Shown here: one piece after another, positions 56,813-64,000 of the stretch
How positions within the stretch are numbered: the stretch's first letter is position 1
How the letters are laid out: each line of letters opens with the position of its first letter
Notes under the pieces: model-generated
Told to the model about the DNA's origin: nothing
The model's database searches: none
The model's input: the letters and a program-made list of their open reading frames with translations, nothing else
Position numbers and translations under genes: made by a program
DNA from: an uncultured Alistipes sp.
Lineage (GTDB): Bacteria > Bacteroidota > Bacteroidia > Bacteroidales > Rikenellaceae
Assembly: GCA_944323075.1 (NCBI GenBank)
Contig: CALURC010000016.1
Location: forward strand, 647,446-711,445
Direction: 5' to 3'
DNA: 64,000 nucleotides

Positions 56813-57937
56813 ATGAAAAAAGTACTATTCATAGATCGGGACGGAACACTGATCGAAGAGCCGCCGGTTGACTATCAGGTCGACTCACTCGAGAAACTGG
56901 CTTTCGTTCCGAAAGCTATCACCTCGATGAACCGCATCGCCTCGCTCGATTACGAGCTGGTGATGGCGACCAATCAGGACGGACTGGGAACAGACTCGTT
57001 TCCCGAAGAGACATTCTGGCCGGCACACAACCTTATGCTAAAGACCTTGGAGGGCGAAGGGGTCCAGTTCGACGACATTCTGATCGACCGCTCGATGCCG
57101 GCCGACAACGCTCCGACCCGTAAGCCCCGTACCGGCATGTTCGGCAAATACCTCAACGGAGAGTACGATATGGCAAACTCTTTCGTGATCGGCGACCGTC
57201 CGACCGACATCGAACTGGCCCGAAACCTCGGGGCAAAGGGTATCCTGCTGCAACCGACCGAAAGCGGCCGCGCCTTATTGGCCGAACAGGGACTGCTCGA
57301 CAGCTGCGTGCTGATTACGGACGACTGGGACCGGATCTGGCAATTTTTGAGAGCTGGAGCGCGTACCGCCGAAATCCACCGCAAAACCCGCGAAACGGAC
57401 ATTCGTGTTGCCATCGATCTGGACGGCAGCGGGGAATCGCACGTCGACACGGGGCTGAAGTTTTTCGACCACATGCTCGAACAGATCGTTCACCATGCAG
57501 GCGTTTCGTTAGTTATCGAGGCCAAAGGCGATCTAGAGGTCGACGAACACCACACGATCGAAGATACAGCCATCGTGCTGGGAGAAGCGGTTTTCCGTGC
57601 TCTCGGTTCAAAGTTAGGGATCGAACGGTATGGCTACTGCCTGCCGATGGATGAATGCAAGGCCGTCGTTCTGCTCGACTTCGGCGGGAGAATCGATTTT
57701 CAGTGGGATGTCGAATTCCACAGAGAACGTGTCGGCGACGTGCCGACCGAGATGTTCCGCCACTTCTTCAAAAGCTTTGCCGAGGCCGCTCACTGCAACC
57801 TCCACATCGCCGCAAACGGAGAGAACGAACACCACAAAATCGAAGGCGTCTTCAAAGCCTTTTCTCGAGCCCTGCGCATGGCGATTGCCAGAAATAGTTT
57901 TAAATTTGAACTGCCAAGCAGTAAAGGAGTATTATGA
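56813..57937 (+). CDS. hisB: Bifunctional histidinol phosphatase / imidazoleglycerol-phosphate dehydratase
   Basis: A 374-residue fusion. The N-terminal HAD phosphatase (about 1-170) starts with [12 protein letters not shown]; the C-terminal dehydratase (about 185-374) has [20 protein letters not shown] and [16 protein letters not shown] with the manganese-binding His residues. The two activities are steps 6 and 8 of the pathway. It overlaps hisH by ATGA. Confidence 0.97.
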   Translation: MKKVLFIDRDGTLIEEPPVDYQVDSLEKLAFVPKAITSMNRIASLDYELVMATNQDGLGTDSFPEETFWPAHNLMLKTLEGEGVQFDDILIDRSMPADNAPTRKPRTGMFGKYLNGEYDMANSFVIGDRPTDIELARNLGAKGILLQPTESGRALLAEQGLLDSCVLITDDWDRIWQFLRAGARTAEIHRKTRETDIRVAIDLDGSGESHVDTGLKFFDHMLEQIVHHAGVSLVIEAKGDLEVDEHHTIEDTAIVLGEAVFRALGSKLGIERYGYCLPMDECKAVVLLDFGGRIDFQWDVEFHRERVGDVPTEMFRHFFKSFAEAAHCNLHIAANGENEHHKIEGVFKAFSRALRMAIARNSFKFELPSSKGVL

Positions 57938-58515
57938 TTGCTGTTATCGATTACGACACGGGAAATCTCCGCTCGGTAGCCAACGCTTTGGGACGTTTGG
58001 GTGCCGAATATAAAATCACGGCCGATACCAAAGAGATCCGTTCCGCCGACCGGGTCCTGCTTCCGGGAGTCGGAGAAGCCTCAACGGCCATGCAAAAACT
58101 CAGGGAACGCGGACTCGTCGAGGTGATACGCTCCCTGACCCAACCGGTTCTGGGCATCTGCATCGGCGTCCAACTGCTTTGTCGCCGCAGCGAAGAGGGC
58201 AAAGCGGAGTGTATCGGCATCTTCGACAACGAAGTCAAAAAGTTCCGGACACACGAGCTGAAAATTCCTCACATGGGATGGAACAGCATCGAACAACTGA
58301 AATCCCCGCTCTTCGACGGTATCGACGAAGGTTCCTATGTCTATTACGTGCACTCGTTCGCCCCGACAGTCAATGCCGATACGATTGCCGTCACTACATA
58401 CGGAGAGGCCTTCAGCGCTGCCATCCGACGCGACAACTTCTTCGGAACCCAATTCCATCCCGAAAAAAGCGCATCGGTCGGCGAACACATTTTACAAAAC
58501 TTTTTAAGACTATGA
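57934..58515 (+). CDS. hisH: Imidazole glycerol phosphate synthase glutaminase subunit
   Basis: A 193-residue class I amidotransferase giving ammonia to HisF. The nucleophile is Cys76 in GICIGVQLL, and the His/Glu pair is in [13 protein letters not shown]. Start and stop overlap hisB and hisA by ATGA, so the three are translationally coupled. Confidence 0.96.
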   Translation: MIAVIDYDTGNLRSVANALGRLGAEYKITADTKEIRSADRVLLPGVGEASTAMQKLRERGLVEVIRSLTQPVLGICIGVQLLCRRSEEGKAECIGIFDNEVKKFRTHELKIPHMGWNSIEQLKSPLFDGIDEGSYVYYVHSFAPTVNADTIAVTTYGEAFSAAIRRDNFFGTQFHPEKSASVGEHILQNFLRL

Positions 58516-59258
58516 TTACCATTATTCCGGCCATAGACCTGATCGACGGCAGTTGTGTCCGCCTCACGCAGGGCGATTACGACCGAAAAACGACATACTA
58601 CAAGGATCCGCTCGATGTGGCACGGCGCTACGAGGATTGCGGTATCAAACGGCTGCATCTGGTTGATCTGGATGGAGCCAAGGCATCGCATCCGGTTAAC
58701 TTGAAGGTATTGGAACGCCTTTCAACCTCGACTTCACTACAGATCCAATACGGAGGGGGAATCAAAAGCAGCGATGCGCTGAAAGAGGTGTTCGCGGCAG
58801 GTGCCAAACGGGCTATCTGCGGCAGTATCGCCGTAAAACAACCCGAATCGTTCCGCGAATGGCTCGCCGAGTTCGGTCCCGAACGGATGGTTCTGGGGGC
58901 CGACACGCGTGACGGCCGCATCGCCATCAACGGATGGCTCGAGGCTGCACAGATGGGCGTCGAGGAGTTGATCGAATCGTTCCGAAACGCAGGCCTGAGC
59001 CAAGTAATCTGCACCGATATCGCCAAGGACGGCATGCTTTCCGGCCCCTCGGTACCGTTATACGTTAAACTTCAAAAACTCTTTCCCGAGATCGAAATTA
59101 CCGTCAGCGGCGGAATCAGCTCTTGGGACGACATCGAAAATCTCGATCGCAACGGTTTAAAGAGTGTCATCGTGGGCAAAGCTATCTACGAAGGACGCAT
59201 CACCTTCGAGCAACTCGCCCAATACTCCCGAACCGCATCAACCGATAAAAAACTCTAA
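58512..59258 (+). CDS. hisA: ProFAR isomerase
   Basis: A 248-residue half-repeat TIM barrel. It opens with [20 protein letters not shown] and shows the two phosphate-binding repeats [12 protein letters not shown] and [11 protein letters not shown]. It catalyses the Amadori isomerisation before HisF. The start at 58512 overlaps the hisH stop by ATGA; an upstream in-frame start would lie inside hisH. Confidence 0.96.
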   Translation: MITIIPAIDLIDGSCVRLTQGDYDRKTTYYKDPLDVARRYEDCGIKRLHLVDLDGAKASHPVNLKVLERLSTSTSLQIQYGGGIKSSDALKEVFAAGAKRAICGSIAVKQPESFREWLAEFGPERMVLGADTRDGRIAINGWLEAAQMGVEELIESFRNAGLSQVICTDIAKDGMLSGPSVPLYVKLQKLFPEIEITVSGGISSWDDIENLDRNGLKSVIVGKAIYEGRITFEQLAQYSRTASTDKKL

Positions 59259-59260
59259 AC

Positions 59261-60016
59261 GTGTTAGCAAAACGAATCATACCCTGTCTGGACATTAAGG
59301 AGGGCCAGACGGTCAAAGGGATCAATTTTCTCGAACTGCGCGACGTGGGCGATCCGGTCGCACTGGGGAAGCGTTACGCTGAGGACGGTGCCGACGAACT
59401 GGTCTACCTCGACATCAGCGCCTCGATGGAGGGCCGAAAAACTTTTGCTGAATTAGTTACACGCATAGCCGCCAACATCAACATTCCGTTTACGGTCGGC
59501 GGCGGCATTGCCTCCATAGAGGATGCCGGCCGACTGCTCACCGCCGGAGCCGATAAAGTTACGGTCAACAGCGCTGCAGTCAACAACCCCGATCTGATCA
59601 GCGAAATCGCCTCGAAATATGGCAGCCAGTTTGTCGTAGTAGCCATCGACGCCAAACAAATCGATGGCGTCTGGCGAATAACAACACACGGAGGACATCG
59701 GTTAACCGAAAAAGAGCTGTTCTCGTGGGCACGGGAGGCACAGGAACGTGGTGCCGGCGAGATCCTCTTTACCTCGATGGATCACGACGGAACGAAAAAC
59801 GGATACCCGTGCGAAACATACGCCCGCCTGTCACAAATGCTTTCAATCCCGGTTATCGCCTCCGGAGGAGCCGGAACCGTACAGCATATAGCCGATGTAC
59901 TGACCAAAGGGTGTGCCGATGCCGCTCTCGCAGCCAGCATCTTCCACTACGGCGAGATCCCGATCCCCTACCTGAAACAAGAACTAAACAAAATGCATAT
60001 ACCTGTCAGATTATGA
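59261..60016 (+). CDS. hisF: Imidazole glycerol phosphate synthase cyclase subunit
   Basis: A 251-residue TIM barrel, homologous to HisA. It begins with a GTG codon: [19 protein letters not shown], and has [13 protein letters not shown] and [12 protein letters not shown] repeats; Asp residues at LDIKEG and MDHDGTKNG fit the catalytic pair. With HisH it forms imidazole glycerol phosphate and AICAR. It overlaps hisIE by ATGA. Confidence 0.96.
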   Translation: MLAKRIIPCLDIKEGQTVKGINFLELRDVGDPVALGKRYAEDGADELVYLDISASMEGRKTFAELVTRIAANINIPFTVGGGIASIEDAGRLLTAGADKVTVNSAAVNNPDLISEIASKYGSQFVVVAIDAKQIDGVWRITTHGGHRLTEKELFSWAREAQERGAGEILFTSMDHDGTKNGYPCETYARLSQMLSIPVIASGGAGTVQHIADVLTKGCADAALAASIFHYGEIPIPYLKQELNKMHIPVRL

Positions 60017-60615
60017 TACAATTCAAAGAACTGAACACAACCAAGAGTTGCGAAGGCCTCGTTCCGGCCATTATACAAGACGACAACACCCGCCAGGTCC
60101 TGATGTTGGGTTACATGAATGAAGAAGCCTACAACAAAACGGTCAGCGAAGGCCGCGTAACCTTCTTCAGCCGTACCAAGAACCGTCTGTGGACGAAAGG
60201 TGAAACCAGCGGTAATTTTCTCAATGTAAAGAGCATTGCGAAAGATTGTGACGACGACACGTTGTTGATTCGCGTAGAACCGGTAGGTCCGGTCTGCCAC
60301 AAAGGAACCAAAACCTGCTTTGCCGAACGGGAGAGCGAAGGTTTTATCGGACAACTACAAAGCGTGATCCAACAGCGTCACCGCGACATGCCCGAAGGTT
60401 CATACACGACCAAACTGTTCAAGAAAGGCGTTAAAAAGATTGCTCAGAAAGTTGGAGAAGAGGCGGTAGAAACCATCATCGAGGCAGTGGATAACAACAA
60501 CGAAGATTTGGTTTACGAAATCTCCGACCTGATCTACCATCTGCTCGTTCTGATGGAGAATCAAGGACTCACAATCGCTGACATCGAAGAGGAACTCGCC
60601 CAACGTCATCAATAG
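60013..60615 (+). CDS. hisIE: Bifunctional phosphoribosyl-AMP cyclohydrolase / phosphoribosyl-ATP pyrophosphatase
   Basis: A 200-residue fusion. HisI part (about 1-105): [32 protein letters not shown] and metal-binding [12 protein letters not shown] with [10 protein letters not shown]. HisE part (about 112-200): [24 protein letters not shown]. These are steps 2 and 3 of the pathway. It is the last his gene; rpiB follows after 42 bases. Confidence 0.96.
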   Translation: MIQFKELNTTKSCEGLVPAIIQDDNTRQVLMLGYMNEEAYNKTVSEGRVTFFSRTKNRLWTKGETSGNFLNVKSIAKDCDDDTLLIRVEPVGPVCHKGTKTCFAERESEGFIGQLQSVIQQRHRDMPEGSYTTKLFKKGVKKIAQKVGEEAVETIIEAVDNNNEDLVYEISDLIYHLLVLMENQGLTIADIEEELAQRHQ

Positions 60616-60657
60616 AACCGAAGCGACATACATTAACCACTAAAACGAAAACCATAT

Positions 60658-61110
60658 ATGGAAAACAAAAAAATCGGAATAGCCAGCGACCATGCCGGCT
60701 TCCAACTCAAAGAGTTCGTGATCGGATATCTCGATTCAAAAGGTTACGACGTATACGATTTCGGATGTAAATCCGAAGAGAGCTGCGACTATCCGGATTA
60801 TGCCCATCCGCTTGCCGAAGCGATCGAAAAGGGTGAGTTGCCTCGCGGTATCGCCATGTGCGGCAGCGCGAACGGTATCACCATGACGTTGAACAAGCAT
60901 CAAGGCATTCGGGCAGCAATCTGCTGGGAGCCTGAAATCGCCTCATTGGCTCGCCGCCACAACAACGCCAATGTATGTACAATGCCGGCTCGTTTTATCG
61001 ACACTGAAACAGCACGTAAAATTGTCGATACCTTCTTGGAAACAGAATTCGAAGGAGGACGTCATCAAACTCGTATTGACAAAATTCCGATAAAGGAACT
61101 TTGCAAATAG
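60658..61110 (+). CDS. rpiB: Ribose-5-phosphate isomerase B
   Basis: A 150-residue RpiB/LacAB enzyme interconverting ribose 5-phosphate and ribulose 5-phosphate. IGIASDHAGFQLKE at the start and the active-site Cys68 in MCGSANGITMTLNKH are diagnostic. Ribose 5-phosphate is the precursor of PRPP used by HisG, which gives a metabolic reason for its place at the end of the his operon. Confidence 0.95.
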   Translation: MENKKIGIASDHAGFQLKEFVIGYLDSKGYDVYDFGCKSEESCDYPDYAHPLAEAIEKGELPRGIAMCGSANGITMTLNKHQGIRAAICWEPEIASLARRHNNANVCTMPARFIDTETARKIVDTFLETEFEGGRHQTRIDKIPIKELCK

Positions 61111-61137
61111 ACAAAATCCCCGCACTGGGATACTTCT

Positions 61138-61175
61138 ACAAACGACAGGGAATCAATGTTTTTCCTGTCGTTTGT
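61138..61175 (+). terminator. Stem-loop after rpiB
   Basis: ACAAACGACAGG (61138-61149) pairs perfectly with CCTGTCGTTTGT (61164-61175). The following bases are AT-rich but not a pure T-run, so it may be a weak terminator or a processing and stability element for the operon end. Confidence 0.65.
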
Positions 61176-61229
61176 CATAAATAAGGATTAAATAAACAGA
61201 TAAGATCGATAAATTTTCTTTCAAAAAAA

Positions 61230-61260
61230 TTTGCAGAATAAAATTTTAATAGTACTTTTG
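61230..61260 (+). promoter_or_regulatory. Promoter of tRNA-Gly
   Basis: TTTG at 61230-61233 and TACTTTTG at 61253-61260 with exactly 19 bases between. The tRNA begins 47 bases after the -7 box. Confidence 0.8.
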
Positions 61261-61307
61261 CATCACCCAAACGGAACACAGTGAGTGTTCTTCGAAAAAG
61301 GGATATT

Positions 61308-61380
61308 GCGGAAATAGCTCAGTTGGTAGAGCACAACCTTGCCAAGGTTGGGGTCGCGAGTTCGAGTCTCGTTTTCCGCT
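61308..61380 (+). tRNA. tRNA-Gly (anticodon GCC)
   Basis: A 73-base cloverleaf: acceptor GCGGAAA (61308-61314) pairs with TTTCCGC (61373-61379), a D-arm GCTC...GAGC, anticodon loop CTTGCCAAG with GCC, and a T-arm with GTTCGAGTC. The discriminator is T at 61380 and no CCA is encoded. It is a likely integration target, since a decayed integrase lies directly downstream. Confidence 0.96.
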
Positions 61381-61384
61381 CTCG

Positions 61385-61412
61385 AAGGCAGTCTTTTCAG
61401 ACTGCCTTTTTC
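61385..61412 (+). terminator. Terminator of tRNA-Gly
   Basis: AGGCAGTCT (61386-61394) pairs with AGACTGCCT (61399-61407), 4-base loop, followed by TTTTC. Confidence 0.92.
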
Positions 61413-61526
61413 TTTTGTATGTCAATCGGTTGCAATATCTTCGCAACACTTATTCGACAAGACGGGAGACTCAACCACCTCGTTGAAAATCCGAAAAATT
61501 CCCCGAAAAAGGCCGTTTCGCCCCCA

Positions 61527-61549
61527 AATGTTTTACAGAATGTTTTACA
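61527..61549 (+). repeat. Two direct repeats upstream of the integrase remnant
   Basis: AATGTTTTACA occurs at 61527-61537 and again at 61539-61549, one helical turn apart (12-base period). The position, between the tRNA 3' end and a decayed integrase gene, would suit arm-type binding sites of a tyrosine recombinase. Confidence 0.4.
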
Positions 61550-61590
61550 CAAAAATGTAAGACTGGTGTTTGCGCAACACGTCACGCATC

Positions 61591-62081
61591 ATGAACATCA
61601 AAGTCGTGTGCCGCAAAGATGCACGCAACAGTCTGGGTAAAGTTCCGCCACCGAGGCCTCCTCTTCTCCAAGATCATCGTCAACCCTGAAATATAGGACA
61701 AGAAATCACAACGGCTAACAGTCCATAGTTCGCAGTACCGTGAAATGCAACTGCGATTAGTTGACAAACATCACAAAAAGATTCGTCGGCTCGATACACT
61801 AGATATTAATATCAACTTCAAAACGCGGTTTGCCCCCTCTGAAGAGCGGATCAACAGTACGTTAGACAGCTACTTTCGTCGAGTGATCAAACAACTGGAA
61901 TCCATTGACAAATATGGGATTGCCTCGACATATCGAGTTACATGTTCCTTATGGCATCAGTTTCATCCTCAGAAAATGCGATTTGAAGAGATCTCCCTAT
62001 CCCCATCTGCACGATTTTGAATTTTTCTTACGTCGTCGAAGAAACAAAAGCAACAGTATCACCGCGAGATTGGCCAGATAA
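61591..62081 (+). pseudogene. Decayed tyrosine integrase (Bacteroidales mobile-element type), N-terminal part only
   Basis: The frame from 61591 starts MNIKVVCRKDARN, as in integrases of Bacteroidales conjugative and mobilisable elements. A shift near 61640 moves the homology to another frame, where IIVNPEI is followed by a TAG at 61694-61696 in the place of the family's Trp. The same frame then continues with KKIRRLDTLDINI, DSYFRRVIKQLES and FEEI, the SAM-like core-binding domain. A second shift near 62000 moves to a third frame (HDFEFFLRRRRNKSNSI, ending at 62081). The catalytic domain with its Arg-His-Arg-Tyr residues is missing. Family assignment rests on remembered sequence patterns. Confidence 0.8.
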
Positions 62082-62495
62082 ATAAAGAATCTTCTACGCC
62101 GAAAATCCTCACATCCCATAAAAAACGGACGGGTTATTGTATGTTATTATAAAAAAGTTCTCAAACCATCAAAAATTTACCAAAAGACAAAAAAGGGCAA
62201 CACTCAATCAATATAAAACTATAAATAAACAAGATAGAACAGACTCCATCTTCCTCTATGTATCAATAACAAGACAACATTTTTCATTTCAAAAAACCGT
62301 ACAACTGAAACAATACACAATAAGCCAAACCTTCACCACGTTACTTGTATGATCATAAAAAACTAAAAACGTACTTTGACACGACCCTACATTTGTAAAA
62401 AAATGTATATTTGCAGCCCGAAGTTTACCGACAGGGCCAACTGACTTGAATACTACAACCCACTACTCACACAGTATAAATTTAAAGTCGGAAAC
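62082..62495. other. AT-rich non-coding stretch between integrase remnant and protease gene
   Basis: About 410 bases, clearly richer in A and T than the his region. It has no reading frame I can support (a 71-codon frame at 62137-62352 has low-complexity composition) and no structured RNA that I recognise. Only a -7 element at 62406-62413 is convincing. It probably holds the remains of the mobile element. Confidence 0.5.
62406..62413 (+). promoter_or_regulatory. -7 element of the IdeS-like gene
   Basis: TATATTTG fits TAnnTTTG, 82 bases before the ATG. No TTTG is found at the normal distance upstream; the nearest are 10 and 27 bases away. Confidence 0.5.
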
Positions 62496-64000
62496 ATGAT
62501 AAACAACCTGCGGACTGTTTTCTCCATAATTCTTCTTAGTGTATACGTCATCTCGTTTTCCGGATGTCAAACCGACACATATAATGATGACATAGAACAA
62601 GAGAAGTATATTCTTTTAAATTTTACAAAAGCTGAAACTCGTGCCAGCATCAGCGATGATGGGTCAGGATATTTCAGTGAAGGAGATCGCATAGGTCTAT
62701 ACCTCGACAACGGCTCGAAGATACAATATCGCGAACTGCGTTTTGTAAACGGCGATTGGCAACCTCGACTCAAACGCCAAGATTTTGGAAGCGGTCGGCT
62801 TACTATTTCTGCCCACTATCCTGTCATCGAGGGTGTATCAGAAAACGCAGAAAGTCAATACGAGTTCAAAATTGCACTCGATCAAAGCAACACAGGCTTT
62901 GAGTCTTCCGATTTACTTGTTTCCCAAGCCTCACTCGAGAATGGACAAAATCGGGCAGATCTCTACTTCCGTCATGCCATGCATCGTTTGCGCGTAGAAC
63001 TAACCGGACAAACCAATGAAGCAGAGGTATTAGTCAGAAGCCGAATAGGAGGTATCGTCAACCTACTCACAGGAGAGACTTCATTGTCCGACGAAGAATT
63101 CCAATGGATCTCACCCAAACGCATTACAGACAGCTGCTTCGAAGCAGTGATCTATCCTCAAGAGGCCGCGTCTTTCCGCGACGGCGATGGGTCATTATTG
63201 AAAATCTCAGTACAAAATAAAGATTATTACTTTAAAGCTCCTGAAGTACAAACCGACGGAAGTAATTTAGAAACTTTCGAAGCAGGAAAACAAATTACTG
63301 TCAAATTAACCCTGAAAGAGTCTGCCGGTTCTAAATGGGCCAATAAAAAGGTATGGGTATACGGAATAAATCCTCCGGAAGACAACGCTTGGAAACAGCT
63401 TTACCCAGACCTATATTCGACATATTATCTGGCATGGAATCCGTCATATGGCTGGTACGATTGCAATAAACTAAACCCTTCGGCCAGACCAGAAGGTATT
63501 CCCGACGGCATGATGTGCTGGGCTGCATCTGGGTCGAGTATGTTACACTGGTGGTTCGACCAAAACAAAACATACATCGATATGTACGGTGAAAAATACA
63601 AAGGACCATCCTATAATTATCCACAACCCAAGCGTCAAGAGAGCGACATTTTTCAATGTTTTATCGACGCATTCGCCGATGAGGCAGGATATACAGATGC
63701 TGGGCTAAACTGGTTTATACATGGCGAGATACCAACGGCTCCTGCACGCGATTATCCATATAACGATGGCGGATATTTCAAAGACGTATTCCCACCAGGC
63801 GTAAAATTGGGTAAAAACATTGGAGGTTTAAGTAAGGAACGGTTTAACAGCACCATAAAAGAGGCTCTGACCAATAAGAAAGCCATAGCCTTATCCAAAG
63901 GACCGGTCCGCTCAAGTCACATTCTCACCGTCTGGGGTGCCGAATTCGATGAAAATGGCGATGTGTCCTACATATACCTCGCAGATAACAACGACAGAGA
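62496..64000 (+). CDS. Lipoprotein with fimbrillin-like domain and IdeS/Mac-type cysteine protease domain (3' end cut off)
   Basis: The frame is open from the ATG at 62496 to the window end (501 full codons). A lipoprotein signal ends in FSGC (Cys24). Residues about 38-275 look like the Mfa/fimbrillin family: an early TKAETRA, then FSEGDRIGLYLDNG, SDLLVSQA and LYFRHAMHRLRVEL. Residues about 283-501 match IdeS/Mac (peptidase C66): GWYDCNK, MMCWAASGSSMLHWWFDQNK with Cys341, ALSKGP and HILTVWGAEFDENG with His475, and YLADNND with Asp497. Cys, His and Asp correspond to the catalytic Cys94, His262 and Asp284 of streptococcal IdeS, and the His-to-Asp distance is the same (22). Lys325 aligns with IdeS Lys84. 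IdeS cleaves IgG in the hinge; the substrate here is unknown. It lies downstream of a dead integrase and tRNA gene. Confidence 0.85.
   Translation, partial: MINNLRTVFSIILLSVYVISFSGCQTDTYNDDIEQEKYILLNFTKAETRASISDDGSGYFSEGDRIGLYLDNGSKIQYRELRFVNGDWQPRLKRQDFGSGRLTISAHYPVIEGVSENAESQYEFKIALDQSNTGFESSDLLVSQASLENGQNRADLYFRHAMHRLRVELTGQTNEAEVLVRSRIGGIVNLLTGETSLSDEEFQWISPKRITDSCFEAVIYPQEAASFRDGDGSLLKISVQNKDYYFKAPEVQTDGSNLETFEAGKQITVKLTLKESAGSKWANKKVWVYGINPPEDNAWKQLYPDLYSTYYLAWNPSYGWYDCNKLNPSARPEGIPDGMMCWAASGSSMLHWWFDQNKTYIDMYGEKYKGPSYNYPQPKRQESDIFQCFIDAFADEAGYTDAGLNWFIHGEIPTAPARDYPYNDGGYFKDVFPPGVKLGKNIGGLSKERFNSTIKEALTNKKAIALSKGPVRSSHILTVWGAEFDENGDVSYIYLADNNDR

Noticed and set aside
58179-58511. Possible N-terminal extension of hisA
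   Set aside because: It lies wholly inside hisH in another frame; the ATGA overlap at 58512 and the conserved HisA start fix the true beginning.
59725-60012. Possible N-terminal extension of hisIE
   Set aside because: It overlaps hisF in another frame with an arginine-rich, non-protein-like composition; HisI homology starts at the ATG 60013.
61281-61640. 119-codon frame running across tRNA-Gly
   Set aside because: It covers the tRNA and its terminator, so it cannot be a normal gene.
62137-62352. 71-codon frame in the AT-rich gap
   Set aside because: Low-complexity Lys/Gln/Thr composition, no promoter or ribosome site, no family.
1-64000. CRISPR arrays, rRNA genes, insertion sequences and common riboswitches
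   Set aside because: I looked for regular repeat-spacer patterns, rRNA segments, transposase motifs and riboswitch cores and saw none. The only mobile-element trace is the integrase remnant.

Overview
The window reads as chromosomal DNA of a Bacteroidota, most likely a Bacteroidales gut or oral commensal. The evidence is the repeated promoter form TTTG-N18..20-TAnnTTTG ahead of many genes, weak Shine-Dalgarno sites, the fused lpxC-fabZ gene, porin O/P-type barrels, a fimbrillin-like lipoprotein domain and a degraded Bacteroidales-type integrase. The genus cannot be fixed from the sequence alone.

Layout. 1-7.1 kb: a plus-strand cluster of two outer-membrane porins, an imelysin lipoprotein, a di-heme oxidoreductase, a mono-heme lipoprotein and a Rid-fold protein, probably a metal (iron) uptake or redox locus. 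7.2-11.7 kb: minus-strand hemerythrin plus LuxR pair, a TetR regulator, serB and an AraC regulator. 11.8-19.9 kb: a TPR-like orphan, a TIGR01212 radical-SAM protein, oxyR, then rsfS-ftsH-cdsA-psd and an AI-2E-family permease. 19.9-22.9 kb: a GH43 glycosidase and a sialate O-acetylesterase-like enzyme. 23-27.3 kb: fabI and a TonB-like gene on minus, lpxC/fabZ and lpxA on plus. 27.4-32.4 kb: rimP-nusA-infB. 32.7-46 kb: a Tat-type Gfo/Idh/MocA oxidoreductase, tsaD, tamB-like, a BASS transporter, a U32/rRNA methyltransferase pair, an NSS transporter and a SpoU methyltransferase. 46.2-53.3 kb: carAB, a phosphopantetheinyl transferase and a GH36 alpha-galactosidase. 53.4-61.1 kb: a complete hisGDCBHAF-IE operon followed by rpiB. 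61.3-64 kb: tRNA-Gly(GCC), a decayed tyrosine integrase, an AT-rich stretch, and the 5' part of a large lipoprotein cut by the window end.

Two places stand out. First, the his operon is preceded by a classical attenuator: an 18-codon leader peptide with five His codons among six consecutive codons, an antiterminator whose 5' arm overlaps the leader stop codon, and a terminator with a U-run. Second, the last gene is a predicted surface lipoprotein that joins a fimbrillin (Mfa-like) domain to an IdeS/Mac-type (peptidase C66) cysteine protease domain. It lies next to a tRNA gene and a dead integrase, which suggests island-borne acquisition; the streptococcal relatives cleave immunoglobulin G.

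Smaller points of interest are a tandem duplication at the NusA C-terminus, a hairpin with a U-run directly after the rimP-nusA-infB promoter, a receiver-like LuxR protein lacking the phosphoacceptor Asp, and a phosphopantetheinyl transferase that starts directly after the carAB terminator.
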